Below are positions 18,458 through 26,648 of a stretch of 64,000 nucleotides of DNA, one piece after another. The position numbers were made by a program, and so were the translations under genes. Numbering within the stretch: position 1 is the first letter of the stretch; each line of letters starts with the position of its first letter. The DNA is from Chelativorans xinjiangensis (GTDB lineage: Bacteria > Pseudomonadota > Alphaproteobacteria > Rhizobiales > Rhizobiaceae). Location: contig NZ_WQNH01000014.1 in the NCBI RefSeq assembly GCF_009812055.1, forward strand, positions 1-64,000, given 5' to 3'. The notes under the pieces were generated by a model. That model made no database searches, was not told the DNA's origin, and saw only the letters and a program-made list of their open reading frames with translations.

Positions 18458-18908
18458 TCAGGAAACCTTGGTGATTCCGACTATGATCCCGCTCACGCGA
18501 TCGACAGCATCTGCAAACGGCAGATAAAGCCTCGCTATGCGTGTAGGGCCGCGTGGAAGTTGCACATGATCTTCCATCATTAGCGCCGGACTCGAACACG
18601 ATAGCCGCTTCATTCTCCGCATCCTCGCTCGACGGCGTGAGCCGGCTGATTGTTTCGCCTGCAAGCGCGATTCCGTAAAGCTGATCGACCATCTTGCCGC
18701 TGCGCACAATCTGCGGCGTTGCGTCCGGTCCGATCGGCCGGAGGATCACCACAATCACATCCTCCAGATCAGCCAGACGCTGCGTGATAGCTTCGGCCAG
18801 AGGCATGGCGGCACCGTCTGCCCGCGCGAGCCAGACCCGATAGAGCCGTCCTAGCACCGGATGGCGATCCGCAATCAATCGAGAATCCATGCAGGTGTCG
18901 TCGTTCAC
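18458..18908 (-). pseudogene. PAS-domain protein, frameshifted
   Basis: The first frame, from about 18890-18908, encodes a PAS_5-like segment (H-P-V-L-G-R-L-Y-R-V-W-L-A-R then I-V-R-S-G-K-M-V-D-Q-L-Y-G) and drifts into unrelated residues after F-E-S-G. The natural continuation, M-M-E-D-H-V-Q-L-P-R-G-P-T-R-I-A-R-L-Y-L-P-F-A-D, is found in another frame and ends at 18458. The switch point is at about 18583-18592, where a one- or two-base indel would restore a protein of about 150 residues. Either the gene is broken or the assembly has an error here. Confidence 0.6.
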
Positions 18909-18985
18909 GAGTTCAACCAGATTTTCTGGTTATCTGTATTTCGGTTTAATTGATCTGCCGGTTTCGTCAATGGCCGGCAGGGCAT

Positions 18986-19255
18986 ATGCAGAAAACGCTT
19001 CGATCTCCAAGGCATATGCGCCTCATTCAGCTCATCGTCGACAAACGCAAGGAAGCCGGCATGAGCCAGTCCGATCTGGCCGAAGCCCTCGATCGATACC
19101 AGTCAGTTGTGGCGGCTATCGAATCCGGCGGCCGCCGAGTCGATGTCGTCGAATTCTTGGAACTGGCGGAAGTCATAGGTTTCGATCCTCATGAAATCAT
19201 CCGCGAAGTCGTTGCAATATCGCGAGAGAATGAAACGGCGTCCAAGACGGCATGA
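18986..19255 (+). CDS. XRE-family helix-turn-helix regulator
   Basis: An 89-residue DNA-binding protein consisting of little more than a Cro/CI-type helix-turn-helix. The helices are visible in L-I-Q-L-I-V-D-K-R-K-E-A-G-M-S-Q-S-D-L-A-E-A-L-D-R, then V-V-A-A-I-E-S-G-G-R-R-V-D-V-V-E-F-L-E-L-A. I start it at the ATG at 18986, behind GGCAGGG. Regulators of this size are typical of rhizobial islands and phages. Its target is unknown; it diverges from the broken PAS gene. Confidence 0.82.
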   Translation: MQKTLRSPRHMRLIQLIVDKRKEAGMSQSDLAEALDRYQSVVAAIESGGRRVDVVEFLELAEVIGFDPHEIIREVVAISRENETASKTA

Positions 19256-19545
19256 TTGCGATTGTATCGAAAGCAGATCGCCGAAACTGAAATGATCTAG
19301 TCCAATCTGACGTTTGGTACCCGATGCGGAATACCTGTTCCGACCCCTTTCGGAAGTTCGTTCGCCCCTGCCGAATTCACACCCATGACCCTTGCGGAAG
19401 TTCCCGCGCGGAGGCTGATGGGGCAATCCTGGTAGAGTCGAGGTGTGGCGCGGTGGCGGTAGGTTGAACATATCTGTTTCCGCCCCTTTCGTCTGGCGGT
19501 GCCTTACTGGTTCAACCCTGGCTCCGTTTCCACACCCCGCTCATC

Positions 19546-19578
19546 GAACCGGACGTGCGGATCGCCCGCATCCGGCTC
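19546..19578 (-). ncRNA. Group II intron domain V
   Basis: On the minus strand, GAGCCGGATGCGG pairs with CCGCACGTCCGGTTC around a short loop, giving the 33-base hairpin with two-base bulge that defines group II domain V, the catalytic core. It lies immediately 3-prime of the reverse transcriptase gene, and is followed by a G-rich stretch that should form domain VI. Confidence 0.75.
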
Positions 19579-19590
19579 TCGGACAAGAAC

Positions 19591-20922
19591 TCACGCCTTC
19601 ACCCACGGCACACCACGTCCAAGTTGGGTCAGACGTACGAGCCTAAAGTGCTCATAAAGGTGCGAGTCTGGATAGGCCCCGCCCTTGCTTCGTCTGGTCT
19701 TGTGCTTGGAGCGCAGCCACCGGCGCAACCGCACTGCGGTGTAGCTGTCGAGTGCCCGATACGCTGGGTTGACGGTGCCTACAGAGAAGTAGTTCGCCCA
19801 TCCGCGCAGCGTGCGGTTCAACTTGCCCACCAGCTTTGTGGTCTCTTGCCATGTACCCTTTCGGTCGGTCAGCGCGTGGACATTTTCGACCGCGCGCCTG
19901 ATGCTCTTCTTCGATGGCCGCTGTCCCAGGCGAGCCTGGCCGGTCCTCGGAGAATACATCCGTCCGAACGAGTATCCCAAGAAGTCGAACTCGCCTTCCG
20001 GCACCTTGCAGATGCGTGTCTTGTCCTCGTTCACCGTCACCTTCAGCTTGCCCATGATCGCGCGCAGGTGCTGGAGCGCCGCTTCCGCATTGCCCCTCCT
20101 GCACAAGATCACAAGATCGTCGGCGTAGGTGACGAGCCGAGTGCCGAGGCTTTGCTCAAGCCCGAGCTTCTTCCATCCCAACACGAACCGGCGCATGTAC
20201 AGATTTGCCAGCAAGGGTGAGACGGGTGAGCCCTGCGGAATGCCGCGCCGCTTGTCCCGTGCTTCGGTCGTGCGTGTCTTCCGGCCTCGATCATCGGTTT
20301 CTTCCACGGGGCATTCCAGCCACATCTTGATGAGGTGCAGCACGCGCCGATCAACGATCCGGCGCGCCACTGACGTCATCAGTTCGGCATGGGGAATACT
20401 CCCGTAGTAGTCCGCGAGGTCGGCGTCAACGACGTCCGGATGACCACGGAACAGCAACTCCTCCACCTCGATCGCCGCCTGCTGGGCATTGCGCCCGGCA
20501 CGGTAGGCGTAGAGTTCCGGTGGAAGGTCGGCTTCGAAGATCGGCTCCAGCACCAGCATTGCTGCCGTCATGCAGACCCGATCCCGCACGGTCGAGATGC
20601 CCAGCGGCCTGAGTTTGCCGTTGGCCTTCGGTATAAACACTCGTCTGATTGGTTCCGGTCGGTAAGTCTCCTTTCTGAGCGCAAGCGCCAGTTCGCCGAG
20701 CCACCGTTCGACCCCGTAAGCTTCGATGTCCGCAAAGTCCTGACCGTCTACGCCCGGCACGCCCTTGTTGGAGCGGCACTGGGCATAGGCGTATGCCAGA
20801 ATATCCTCGCGGCTGATCTTGTCGTACAGGGCGTAGAAGCGATAGCCGGCTTCTGCCTTCGCTTTCGCGTGTAACGCCGTCTGCAGTTTCTGGACACTCT
20901 TCGGAGTTGATAGGTTGCCCAA
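19591..20922 (-). CDS. ltrA: Group II intron reverse transcriptase/maturase
   Basis: A 443-residue intron-encoded protein. Reverse transcriptase blocks are all present: [13 protein letters not shown] near 98-110, [11 protein letters not shown] near 168-178, [15 protein letters not shown] near 226-240, and the catalytic Y-A-D-D at 266-269. The maturase domain X is seen as [12 protein letters not shown]. No HNH endonuclease domain follows, so it would rely on an endonuclease-independent route. It opens with a TTG at 20922 in the conserved intron leader. The reading frame is intact. Confidence 0.93.
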   Translation of the reverse strand: MGNLSTPKSVQKLQTALHAKAKAEAGYRFYALYDKISREDILAYAYAQCRSNKGVPGVDGQDFADIEAYGVERWLGELALALRKETYRPEPIRRVFIPKANGKLRPLGISTVRDRVCMTAAMLVLEPIFEADLPPELYAYRAGRNAQQAAIEVEELLFRGHPDVVDADLADYYGSIPHAELMTSVARRIVDRRVLHLIKMWLECPVEETDDRGRKTRTTEARDKRRGIPQGSPVSPLLANLYMRRFVLGWKKLGLEQSLGTRLVTYADDLVILCRRGNAEAALQHLRAIMGKLKVTVNEDKTRICKVPEGEFDFLGYSFGRMYSPRTGQARLGQRPSKKSIRRAVENVHALTDRKGTWQETTKLVGKLNRTLRGWANYFSVGTVNPAYRALDSYTAVRLRRWLRSKHKTRRSKGGAYPDSHLYEHFRLVRLTQLGRGVPWVKA

Positions 20923-21247
20923 TCTCCAGGTCCCTCTCCACTTGTTGCGTTCGTCTTGAACTGAGGTCCCTTCCCTCCTCCGGCATTACCCGGCTTCAAC
21001 AGTACTACGAACCCCTCCGCCACCCCAGGGCGCCCGGCCTGTCCCTCGCGGGTGTCCGGTTGGTCATCCCTGACCACGTCCTGGGGCTTCCCGTGTTGCG
21101 TGCGCTTTCCTTGCGTACATGCTGCCGCCACTACCCCGGTGCAGCGGCTGGGCGTCGTCTTCGCTCATTCACCCAGCCGTATCAGCCTTCCCCGAAAGGG
21201 CGGTCGGGTCGGCCTGCACATCGACCTTTTCGAGGCTTGCTCAGCGT

Positions 21248-21321
21248 ATCGCGGTAGGGACGGCCATTACTGGCCGCCCCCCCGCACAGATCCGGACACG
21301 CCCAACTAAGGCATCCGGCTC
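21248..21321 (-). ncRNA. Domains V and VI of a second, truncated group II intron
   Basis: Directly after the stop codon of the maturase fragment, GAGCCGGATGCC and GGGCGTGTCCGGATC (21289-21321) form a domain V hairpin. GGGGGGGCGGCC and GGCCGTCCCTACCGCGAT form domain VI, ending near 21248. These are the classic 3-prime elements of an LtrA-type intron. The neighbouring intact intron begins at or within a few bases of this end. Confidence 0.7.
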
Positions 21322-21609
21322 CTACCTCGGGTGTCTGACGTCAAAGCGTTCGTCTGGCCAGGGATGAAGGACGCGGGGTGAAGGAAGCCAATCAGCAACC
21401 AACTTCGCCATGCGTTCCCATGTGAATCCGTCCTTCTGACTGCGCCGCCGAAGCGTTCGCCGCCAGAGGTCGGTCACATAACGCCGGAACGCCGAGAGCG
21501 CCCGGCTGTTGGTCGGGACCGCATAGTAAGCGAAGTGGCCAGCCACGACTTGCCTTAGCCATTTCCCCTGCTCAGGAATGGGATGATGCATTCGACGCCG
21601 TAACCGGCT
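21322..21609 (-). pseudogene. C-terminal fragment of a group II intron maturase
   Basis: The open frame encodes only the end of an intron-encoded protein: L-R-R-R-M-H-H-P-I-P-E-Q-G-K-W-L-R-Q-V-V-A-G-H, then Y-A-V-P-T-N-S-R-A-L-S-A-F and the domain X tail T-L-R-R-R-S-Q-K-D ending in L-P-S-P-R-V-L-H-P-W-P. All reverse transcriptase blocks are missing. The frame stays open upstream of about 21609 but no longer resembles the family, so the truncation point is there. It belongs to a different intron from the intact one next to it. Confidence 0.8.
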
Positions 21610-22010
21610 CGGCCAGAAAAGGAGATCAAGCTTGCAAGGACGATGAGAAGTGATGGCGATCCGGGTCAGACCGGGGGCCGAGCAAACCCGCCCGACGTCT
21701 GGGACATCAAATGTCCGCGAAGTAGAATGGGACTCGATCCACGGAAACCATCAGGGCCAGCGGCAAACACTCTGCGACAACAGGCCGGACACAAGACTGT
21801 AACTGACTACGGTATGCCGAAACTTCAAAAAAGCCTTGCAATGCAGGAGCCATCCACACAAGACGTCGGCCCAATGGCGCTTCCCCACGTGGATTTTAGC
21901 GGCCGAACTCATCCAACGCTGAGCGAAGTACGGCGAGTGTGCGCTCATCTTGTGCCTGAGAAACGTTCAACCTGAGGAAACCGGTCGCACTCTGCGCAAG
22001 GCTGAAGGCG
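21610..22010. other. Gene-free stretch between intron remnant and TraF fragment
   Basis: I see no convincing gene, RNA or repeat here. A plus-strand frame of 110 codons at 21643-21975 has no family resemblance and no good ribosome-binding site. The stretch probably contains debris from the deletion or insertion that truncated the neighbouring intron and tra genes. Confidence 0.4.
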
Positions 22011-22424
22011 TTACTCGGTCCATAGCGGCACGAGCCTCCCGACGATGCCGGCGAGCGGCACCGGCCCGAAATACCAGCTGTCGAAGGAGCCGGGGGTGCC
22101 GCCGTTGAGCAGGAAAACCTCGTTGCCGGTGAGCCTGCGGCAGGCATTCCACCAGGGCAGCGGGCGGTCCTGGCGGTCCGCCTTAAGCCGGCGCGCGACG
22201 ATCTCGCCGCCGATGATGATGGCGTCCTTGAAGGCGCAGACATGGCCGCCAGGGAGTGCCGCGACCCGCTTCACCAGCGGCAGGTTGCGGGGCAGATAGC
22301 CGCGTCCGGCGGCGAACGCGGTGAGGGACTCCGGCATGCGGACGAGCACGAATTCGCCGCGGGCGGGCGCGGCGGAGTCGATGCGATAAAGCCCGACCGA
22401 CGCGCTGGCCGAGACGTTCCACAT
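22011..22424 (-). pseudogene. TraF-type S26 signal peptidase, N-terminally truncated
   Basis: The 137-residue frame matches the C-terminal part of conjugal-transfer TraF peptidases (S26 family), which mature the cyclic pilin TrbC. R-L-M-W-N-V-S-A-S-x-S-V-G-L-Y-R-I, P-L-V-K-R-V-A-A-L-P-G-G-H-V-C (catalytic Lys region), N-E-V-F-L-L-N and S-W-Y-F-G-P-V can be recognised. The N-terminal membrane segment is absent; the frame fades into the neighbouring LuxR fragment about five codons upstream of the ATG. It overlaps that fragment's stop by TGATG. It is probably non-functional. Confidence 0.7.
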
Positions 22425-22660
22425 CAGCCGTGGAGACGGATCTGCTCATATTGACGGAGCAGGTAGTGGGAGGTCCAACTGGACGGGTAGTTCGATATGA
22501 GGATGGGCTTGTCGGCCGGCTTGGGTGGGAGCGACAGATACGCATATGTCCGCAGATCGAGGGCAGCAGACGCCGCGGACATGGTACGGCGAAGATCGGC
22601 TGCATCAACGCTCGCCAGCAAACTCTCGAAGAAAGACTCGAAAATCCGATGTGGCTGCAT
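22424..22660 (-). pseudogene. LuxR/TraR-type autoinducer-binding domain, truncated
   Basis: The 78 codons from the ATG at 22660 (with AGGAA before it) resemble the first half of an acyl-homoserine-lactone receptor: F-E-S-F-F-E-S-L-L-A-S-V-D-A-A-D-L-R, A-L-D-L-R-T-Y-A-Y-L and I-S-N-Y-P-S-S-W-T-S-H-Y-L-L-R-Q-Y-E. The W and Y-P-x2-W residues contact the ligand in TraR. The protein breaks off after Y-E-Q-I, before the rest of the ligand pocket and the DNA-binding domain, where tra sequence is joined. A deletion between traR-like and traF-like genes explains this. Confidence 0.7.
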
Positions 22661-22693
22661 TTCCTGTAACCGGAGCGGTCCAATTGAGAGCCA

Positions 22694-22721
22694 TTGAAGA
22701 ATACGGAATACCATTTATAAT
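22694..22721 (+). promoter_or_regulatory. Promoter of the creatininase-family gene with embedded operator
   Basis: A -35 TTGAAG (22694-22699) and a perfect -10 TATAAT (22716-22721) are 16 bases apart. The spacer and the last -35 base hold GAATACGGAATAC (22699-22711), the complement of the recurring GTATTCCGTATNC motif of this region. A repressor bound there would block RNA polymerase directly. Confidence 0.6.
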
Positions 22722-22806
22722 GTCCAAACTTCACGAATGAAACCTGCCAGCGCAGCCCCAAAAAGCCGTTTTTGCCGAGTTGCTCGATCTCCGTTGGAGA
22801 AAGCCC

Positions 22807-23541
22807 ATGAAGAAGACACACCTTGCCACCCTCACTCGAGACGAGATCAGGGAGAGTGCCCCCCATTCCCTGGTGGTTCTGCCCATCGCCGCCATCGAGC
22901 AGCATGGCCCGCACCTGCCGATTTCGACCGATACCATGATCGTCACCCAAGTGGCCGACACGATCGCCCGCCGCCTCGCGCCCGAGTTGAAGATACTGGT
23001 CGCGCCGACGCTGCCCTACGGCATTTCCCATCACCACAAGCCGCATCCGGGCGTGATGACGGTCGGTACGGCGAACATGCTGGGCATCCTTGAGGACCTG
23101 GTCGGCAGCCTGGTCGGGTCCGGTTTCAGGCGGATTGCCATCCTGAACGGCCACGGCGGTAATGTCGACGTCATGAACATCATTGCCCGCGAGATGAACT
23201 ATCGGCACGATGTGACCATCACGGCGCTCGACGTGTGGGAGTTCTACGAGGATCCGGAGGGGATCGTCGTGGGGCACGCCGGGAAGGCCGAAACCGCGGT
23301 CATGATGCACCTCACGCCTGAGCTGGTCTCCGCAACGCTGCCGGGACCGGCCGAGATGGTGACCAAGAGCCGCATCGACGGTGTGCGGGTCTTTCAGGCG
23401 GGCAAGCGGCTGGGGCTCGGGCCGGGCTACGGCGACGACCCGTCGAAGGCGACGGCTGCGCTCGGCGAGGAGATTTTCGAACACTTGTGCGAACGTTGCT
23501 CGGATTTCATCCGCAAGGTCTGCGCGCTCGATGATCGCTGA
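22807..23541 (+). CDS. Creatininase-family amidohydrolase
   Basis: A 244-residue metal-dependent cyclic-amide hydrolase. The family's metal ligands are in E-Q-H-G-P-H-L-P-I-S-T-D (near 39-50) and the N-G-H-G-G-N motif near 121. Members open creatinine or related lactam/amide rings (others act in riboflavin or mycofactocin pathways). Here it heads the catabolic region, behind a promoter with the shared 13-bp motif, which favours a degradative role on a creatinine- or betaine-like compound. The ATG at 22807 has GGAG in front. Its 3-prime end overlaps the convergent lysR-type gene by 35 bases. Confidence 0.88.
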   Translation: MKKTHLATLTRDEIRESAPHSLVVLPIAAIEQHGPHLPISTDTMIVTQVADTIARRLAPELKILVAPTLPYGISHHHKPHPGVMTVGTANMLGILEDLVGSLVGSGFRRIAILNGHGGNVDVMNIIAREMNYRHDVTITALDVWEFYEDPEGIVVGHAGKAETAVMMHLTPELVSATLPGPAEMVTKSRIDGVRVFQAGKRLGLGPGYGDDPSKATAALGEEIFEHLCERCSDFIRKVCALDDR

Positions 23542-24400
23542 GGACGGCGTCGCAGAACCAGGAGACGAAGCTCGAGACGGTCTTCTCGCGCGAGGTCCGC
23601 GTGATCAGGAAATAGCTTTCATCCTCCAGCATGGCGACATCCGATAGCACCACAAGCTCCCCGCGAACGATCTCCCGGCGGAAGACCTCGACTGGGCAGA
23701 GCGCCACGCCGCTGCCGGCCAGAACCGCTCCAGCCAGCAGGTTGATGTCCTGGAACACCGGCCCCCGCGGCCGGCCCGACGAGGGGACGCCCGCCTTGTC
23801 GAGCCAGTCCCGCCAGCGCGCTCGCGTCTCGTCGTGCAGCAGGTCGGCTGCGGCAATCTCCGGCGCGGTGGCAAGCGGACCGGCCCTTTCGAGATAGCGC
23901 GGGCTTGCGACCGGAAGGGTCCTGCGCGAGAAGAGCCGCTTGCACCGAACGGCTTCCGAACGGTCGGCGCCGACGGTGATCAGCACATCCGCGTCCGTCT
24001 CGCGCAGGCGCTGGCCTGCTCCCGCGTAGATCACTTTCACGCCGACATCCCGGTGCCGTTCCAGGAAATCGCGCAGCGCCGGGATGAGCCAGCGGACGGC
24101 GACGGACGGGATCGAGGCGACGGTGATGTCGCCGGATGCCCTCGTCCTCAGCCGCTCCACCTCGCCGGCGATGCTCTCAAAGCCGGCCGTCAGCGTGGCT
24201 GCAAGCCCTGCCGCTTCCGGCGACAGTCGCACGCCCCGCCTCTCCCTCAGGAACAGCGGTCGTCCGAACCACGCCTCGAGCTGGCGGATCTGGTGGCTGA
24301 CGGCGGCGTGCGTGACGTGCAGCTCGTCGCCGGCCCGCGAGAAGCTGGAAAGCCGCGCGGCCGCCTCGAAGACCCTCAACGCACCGAGCGGCGGAAGCAT
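23507..24400 (-). CDS. LysR-family transcriptional regulator (GcvA-like)
   Basis: A 297-residue LysR protein. The N-terminal winged helix covers about residues 3-60, with the recognition block F-S-R-A-G-D-E-L-H-V-T-H-A-A-V-S-H-Q-I-R-Q-L-E and F-x-R-x3-G-V-x-L-S. The effector domain has the I-P-S-V-A-V-R-W-L-I-P-A-L and G-S-G-V-A-L-C-P blocks of the GcvA subgroup. It diverges from the ectoine-synthase-like gene 131 bases away, which is its most likely target. Confidence 0.92.
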   Translation of the reverse strand: MLPPLGALRVFEAAARLSSFSRAGDELHVTHAAVSHQIRQLEAWFGRPLFLRERRGVRLSPEAAGLAATLTAGFESIAGEVERLRTRASGDITVASIPSVAVRWLIPALRDFLERHRDVGVKVIYAGAGQRLRETDADVLITVGADRSEAVRCKRLFSRRTLPVASPRYLERAGPLATAPEIAAADLLHDETRARWRDWLDKAGVPSSGRPRGPVFQDINLLAGAVLAGSGVALCPVEVFRREIVRGELVVLSDVAMLEDESYFLITRTSREKTVSSFVSWFCDAVLSDHRARRPCG

Positions 24401-24531
24401 GTGTGAGCCCTCTTTGACGACCGGGTGAGAACTCCTCGTTTGTGAGAGTGCCGCTCCTGCGGAATAAGAAGGGCGCGGTCCCTGTCGTGCCGCCCTGTTT
24501 CAGCAACGGCTCCCAGAACGGGGAAAGGTTC

Positions 24532-24918
24532 ATGTTCGTGCGCAGCCTGCGGGACGTCGAGGCGTCCGGGCATTTCGTCGAGTGGGGCAACGGCACCAGC
24601 CACCGGCTTCTGACCGAGGCAGACGGCATGGGTTTCACGATCTGCCACACGATGGTGCGGGCGGGTACCGTCTCGCTGCTCCAGTACCGCCGACATCTCG
24701 AAGCCTGCTACTGCATCGGCGGCGAAGGCGAGGTGGAGGACATGGACGGCAACGTCTTTTCCATCCGTAGGGGCGACATGTATGTGCTCGACCGGCACGA
24801 CCGGCACTATCTGCGCAGCGGGAAGACGAGCGACCTGATTCTGGTCAGCGTCTTCAACCCGCCGCTCAAGGGCACGGAGCGGCACGACCTCAGCAATGCC
24901 TCCGGATCCGAATACTAG
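24532..24918 (+). CDS. ectC: Ectoine synthase-like cupin (EctC family)
   Basis: The 128-residue cupin follows L-ectoine synthase from end to end: [10 protein letters not shown] at the start, [33 protein letters not shown], and [12 protein letters not shown] followed by S-V-F-N-P-P-L. EctC closes N-gamma-acetyl-diaminobutyrate to ectoine. The iron-binding glutamate and tyrosine/histidine positions appear kept. No ectA or ectB is nearby, so this is an orphan EctC. The ATG at 24532, behind GGGGAAAGG, is chosen. It may use an imported or breakdown intermediate, or a related substrate. Confidence 0.85.
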   Translation: MFVRSLRDVEASGHFVEWGNGTSHRLLTEADGMGFTICHTMVRAGTVSLLQYRRHLEACYCIGGEGEVEDMDGNVFSIRRGDMYVLDRHDRHYLRSGKTSDLILVSVFNPPLKGTERHDLSNASGSEY

Positions 24919-24975
24919 ATCACCCATCGCACCTTGCCTGCCGTACCGCACTTCCTGTTTGCGCCGACTTCCGCT

Positions 24976-26637
24976 TCAAGCCCCACCCGCGCCCAGGCCC
25001 GCCTCTGCGCTCCATGTCCGTCCCGGAACGGCCGCGAGCAGGCTGCGGGTATACTCGTGCTTCGGACTGGCGAAGATCTCCGACGTGCTGCCCATCTCCA
25101 CGATGCGGCCGCGATGCATCACCGCCACCTCGTCGCACACCTTTGCGGCCACGCGCAGGTCGTGCGTGATGAAGAGGATGGCCAGATCGAACTTCTCGCG
25201 GATGCCGTTCAGAAGCTCCAGCACTTGCGCCTGGACCGTGACGTCGAGCGCCGAGACGATCTCGTCCGCCACCAGCAGCCGCGGTTCCATGGCCAGCGCC
25301 CGGGCGATGCAGATGCGCTGCCGCTGCCCGCCGGAGAACTGGTGCGGGTAGCGCGAGAGCGCGTCCGGATCGAGGCTGACGAGCGTCATCAGCCGCCGCG
25401 CCCTTTCCCAGGCCTCCCTCTTCGGTACGCCGAAATTCATCGGCCCCTCGATGATGGACTGACCCACCGTGCGGCGCGGATTGAGCGACCGGTAGGGGTC
25501 CTGGAAGACCATCTGGACGTCCTTGCGCGCGTCGTGCAGGCGGCGCTTGGAGGCCGCGGCGAGATCGACCCCGTCCAGCCTGATCCTGCCGCCGTCGCAG
25601 TCGATCAGGCGCATCACGCAGCGGGCGACCGAGGTCTTGCCGGAGCCCGACTCGCCCACGACGCCGAGCACCCTTCCGCCGCGCACGGTGAAGCCGACGT
25701 CGTCGATCGCCCTCACCTCGCGTTTCGAACCGAAGAAGCTTGTGCCCCTATAGATCTTCGACAGCCCCTCGACGGACAGCGCTACCGGCTTGACGGGCGC
25801 TTCAGCTCGAGTTCCTGGCGTCAGGCTTGGGACGGACGATATGAGCATCTTCGTATAGGGGTGCTCCGGCGCGTCGAGCACGCGGCCGGCATCGCCTTGC
25901 TCGACCACCCGGCCCGACTGCATGACCACCACGCGGTCCGCGATCTCCGCCACCACGCCGATGTCATGGGTGATGAACAGGATCGCGGTGTCGTGGGAGC
26001 CTTGGATCTCCTTCAGAATGCGCAGGATCTGCGCCTGCGTGGTGACGTCGAGCGCGGTGGTCGGCTCGTCGGCGATGAGCAGCTTGGGCTCCAGCGCAAG
26101 GGCGGCTGCGATCATCACCCGCTGCCGCTGGCCGCCCGAAAGCTGATGCGGATAGAGACGGCGGATGAGCTCCGGGTCCGGCAGGCTCACCGCACGGATC
26201 ACCTCCAGGACGCGGCGCGTCCGCTGGTCCCGGCTCATGTCGGTATGCGTGGTCAGCACCTCCTCGATCTGCCTGCCCGCCGTCATCACGGGGTTCAGCG
26301 CCGTCATCGGCTCCTGGAAGATCATCGACATGCGGCTGCCGCGCAATTGCCTCAGCCGCTCAGGAGAGGCGCGCAGCAGGTCTTCTCGTTGGAAAAGGAT
26401 TTCGCCGCCGACCGGAACCAGTTCCTTCGACAAAAGGCCCATGACCGCAAAGGAGGTGATCGACTTGCCCGACCCGGATTCGCCGACCAGGCAGAGGATC
26501 TCCCGCGCCGCGATCGACAGGCTGACACCCTCGACGGCGTGTTCGCGGTCCGCGCCCTTCGGGAGGCGGACGGTCAGGTTCCGGATGTCGAGAACGGGCG
26601 CGCCACTCGCCGGCCGGGTCTTTTCGGATAGGTTCAT
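24976..26637 (-). CDS. Dipeptide/oligopeptide ABC transporter, fused double ATPase
   Basis: A 553-residue protein with two complete ABC ATPase cassettes in one chain, equal to DppD plus DppF. The first has G-E-S-G-S-G-K-S at 52-59 and an L-S-G-G-Q-R-Q-R-V signature; the second has G-E-S-G-S-G-K-T and F-S-G-G-Q-R-Q-R-I. Each has its own Walker B and a switch histidine in L-F-I-T-H-D. It would power import by the permeases encoded just upstream in the same operon (gap of 11 bases). The ATG at 26637 is chosen. Its stop converges on the orphan ectC. Confidence 0.94.
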   Translation of the reverse strand: MNLSEKTRPASGAPVLDIRNLTVRLPKGADREHAVEGVSLSIAAREILCLVGESGSGKSITSFAVMGLLSKELVPVGGEILFQREDLLRASPERLRQLRGSRMSMIFQEPMTALNPVMTAGRQIEEVLTTHTDMSRDQRTRRVLEVIRAVSLPDPELIRRLYPHQLSGGQRQRVMIAAALALEPKLLIADEPTTALDVTTQAQILRILKEIQGSHDTAILFITHDIGVVAEIADRVVVMQSGRVVEQGDAGRVLDAPEHPYTKMLISSVPSLTPGTRAEAPVKPVALSVEGLSKIYRGTSFFGSKREVRAIDDVGFTVRGGRVLGVVGESGSGKTSVARCVMRLIDCDGGRIRLDGVDLAAASKRRLHDARKDVQMVFQDPYRSLNPRRTVGQSIIEGPMNFGVPKREAWERARRLMTLVSLDPDALSRYPHQFSGGQRQRICIARALAMEPRLLVADEIVSALDVTVQAQVLELLNGIREKFDLAILFITHDLRVAAKVCDEVAVMHRGRIVEMGSTSEIFASPKHEYTRSLLAAVPGRTWSAEAGLGAGGA

Positions 26638-26648
26638 CTGGGGACGCC

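Larger units (their letters stand above)
19450..21247 (-). mobile_element. Group II intron with intact reverse transcriptase
   Basis: The element comprises the intron-encoded reverse transcriptase (19591-20922), a conserved untranslated region 5-prime of it on the minus strand, and a domain V hairpin at 19546-19578. The 3-prime boundary is estimated near 19450 and the 5-prime boundary near 21247, where it meets the end of another intron. Neither boundary was fixed by alignment, so both carry an uncertainty of tens of bases. It lies within the putative integrative element and interrupts no gene that I can identify. Confidence 0.65.

Noticed and set aside
18340-18474. A 44-codon plus-strand frame beginning M-G-K-W-F-R with A-R-R-I-T-G-I-S-T-P.
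   Set aside because: It may be the start of a truncated island gene, but it loses any pattern after a dozen codons and overlaps the broken PAS gene.
19334-19345. GATGCGGAATAC, similar to the 13-bp regulatory motif, within the island.
   Set aside because: Too many mismatches, and it is not in front of a gene in suitable position.
21277-21287. GTGCGGGGGGG on the minus strand as the 5-prime end of the intact group II intron.
   Set aside because: It fits better as the start of domain VI of the truncated intron, directly after that intron's domain V.
21643-21975. A 110-codon plus-strand frame in the gap before the TraF fragment.
   Set aside because: No ribosome-binding site, no family resemblance and odd composition.
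24934-26631. A 565-codon plus-strand frame opposite the fused ABC ATPase gene.
   Set aside because: Antisense shadow of a gene with complete Walker and signature motifs.
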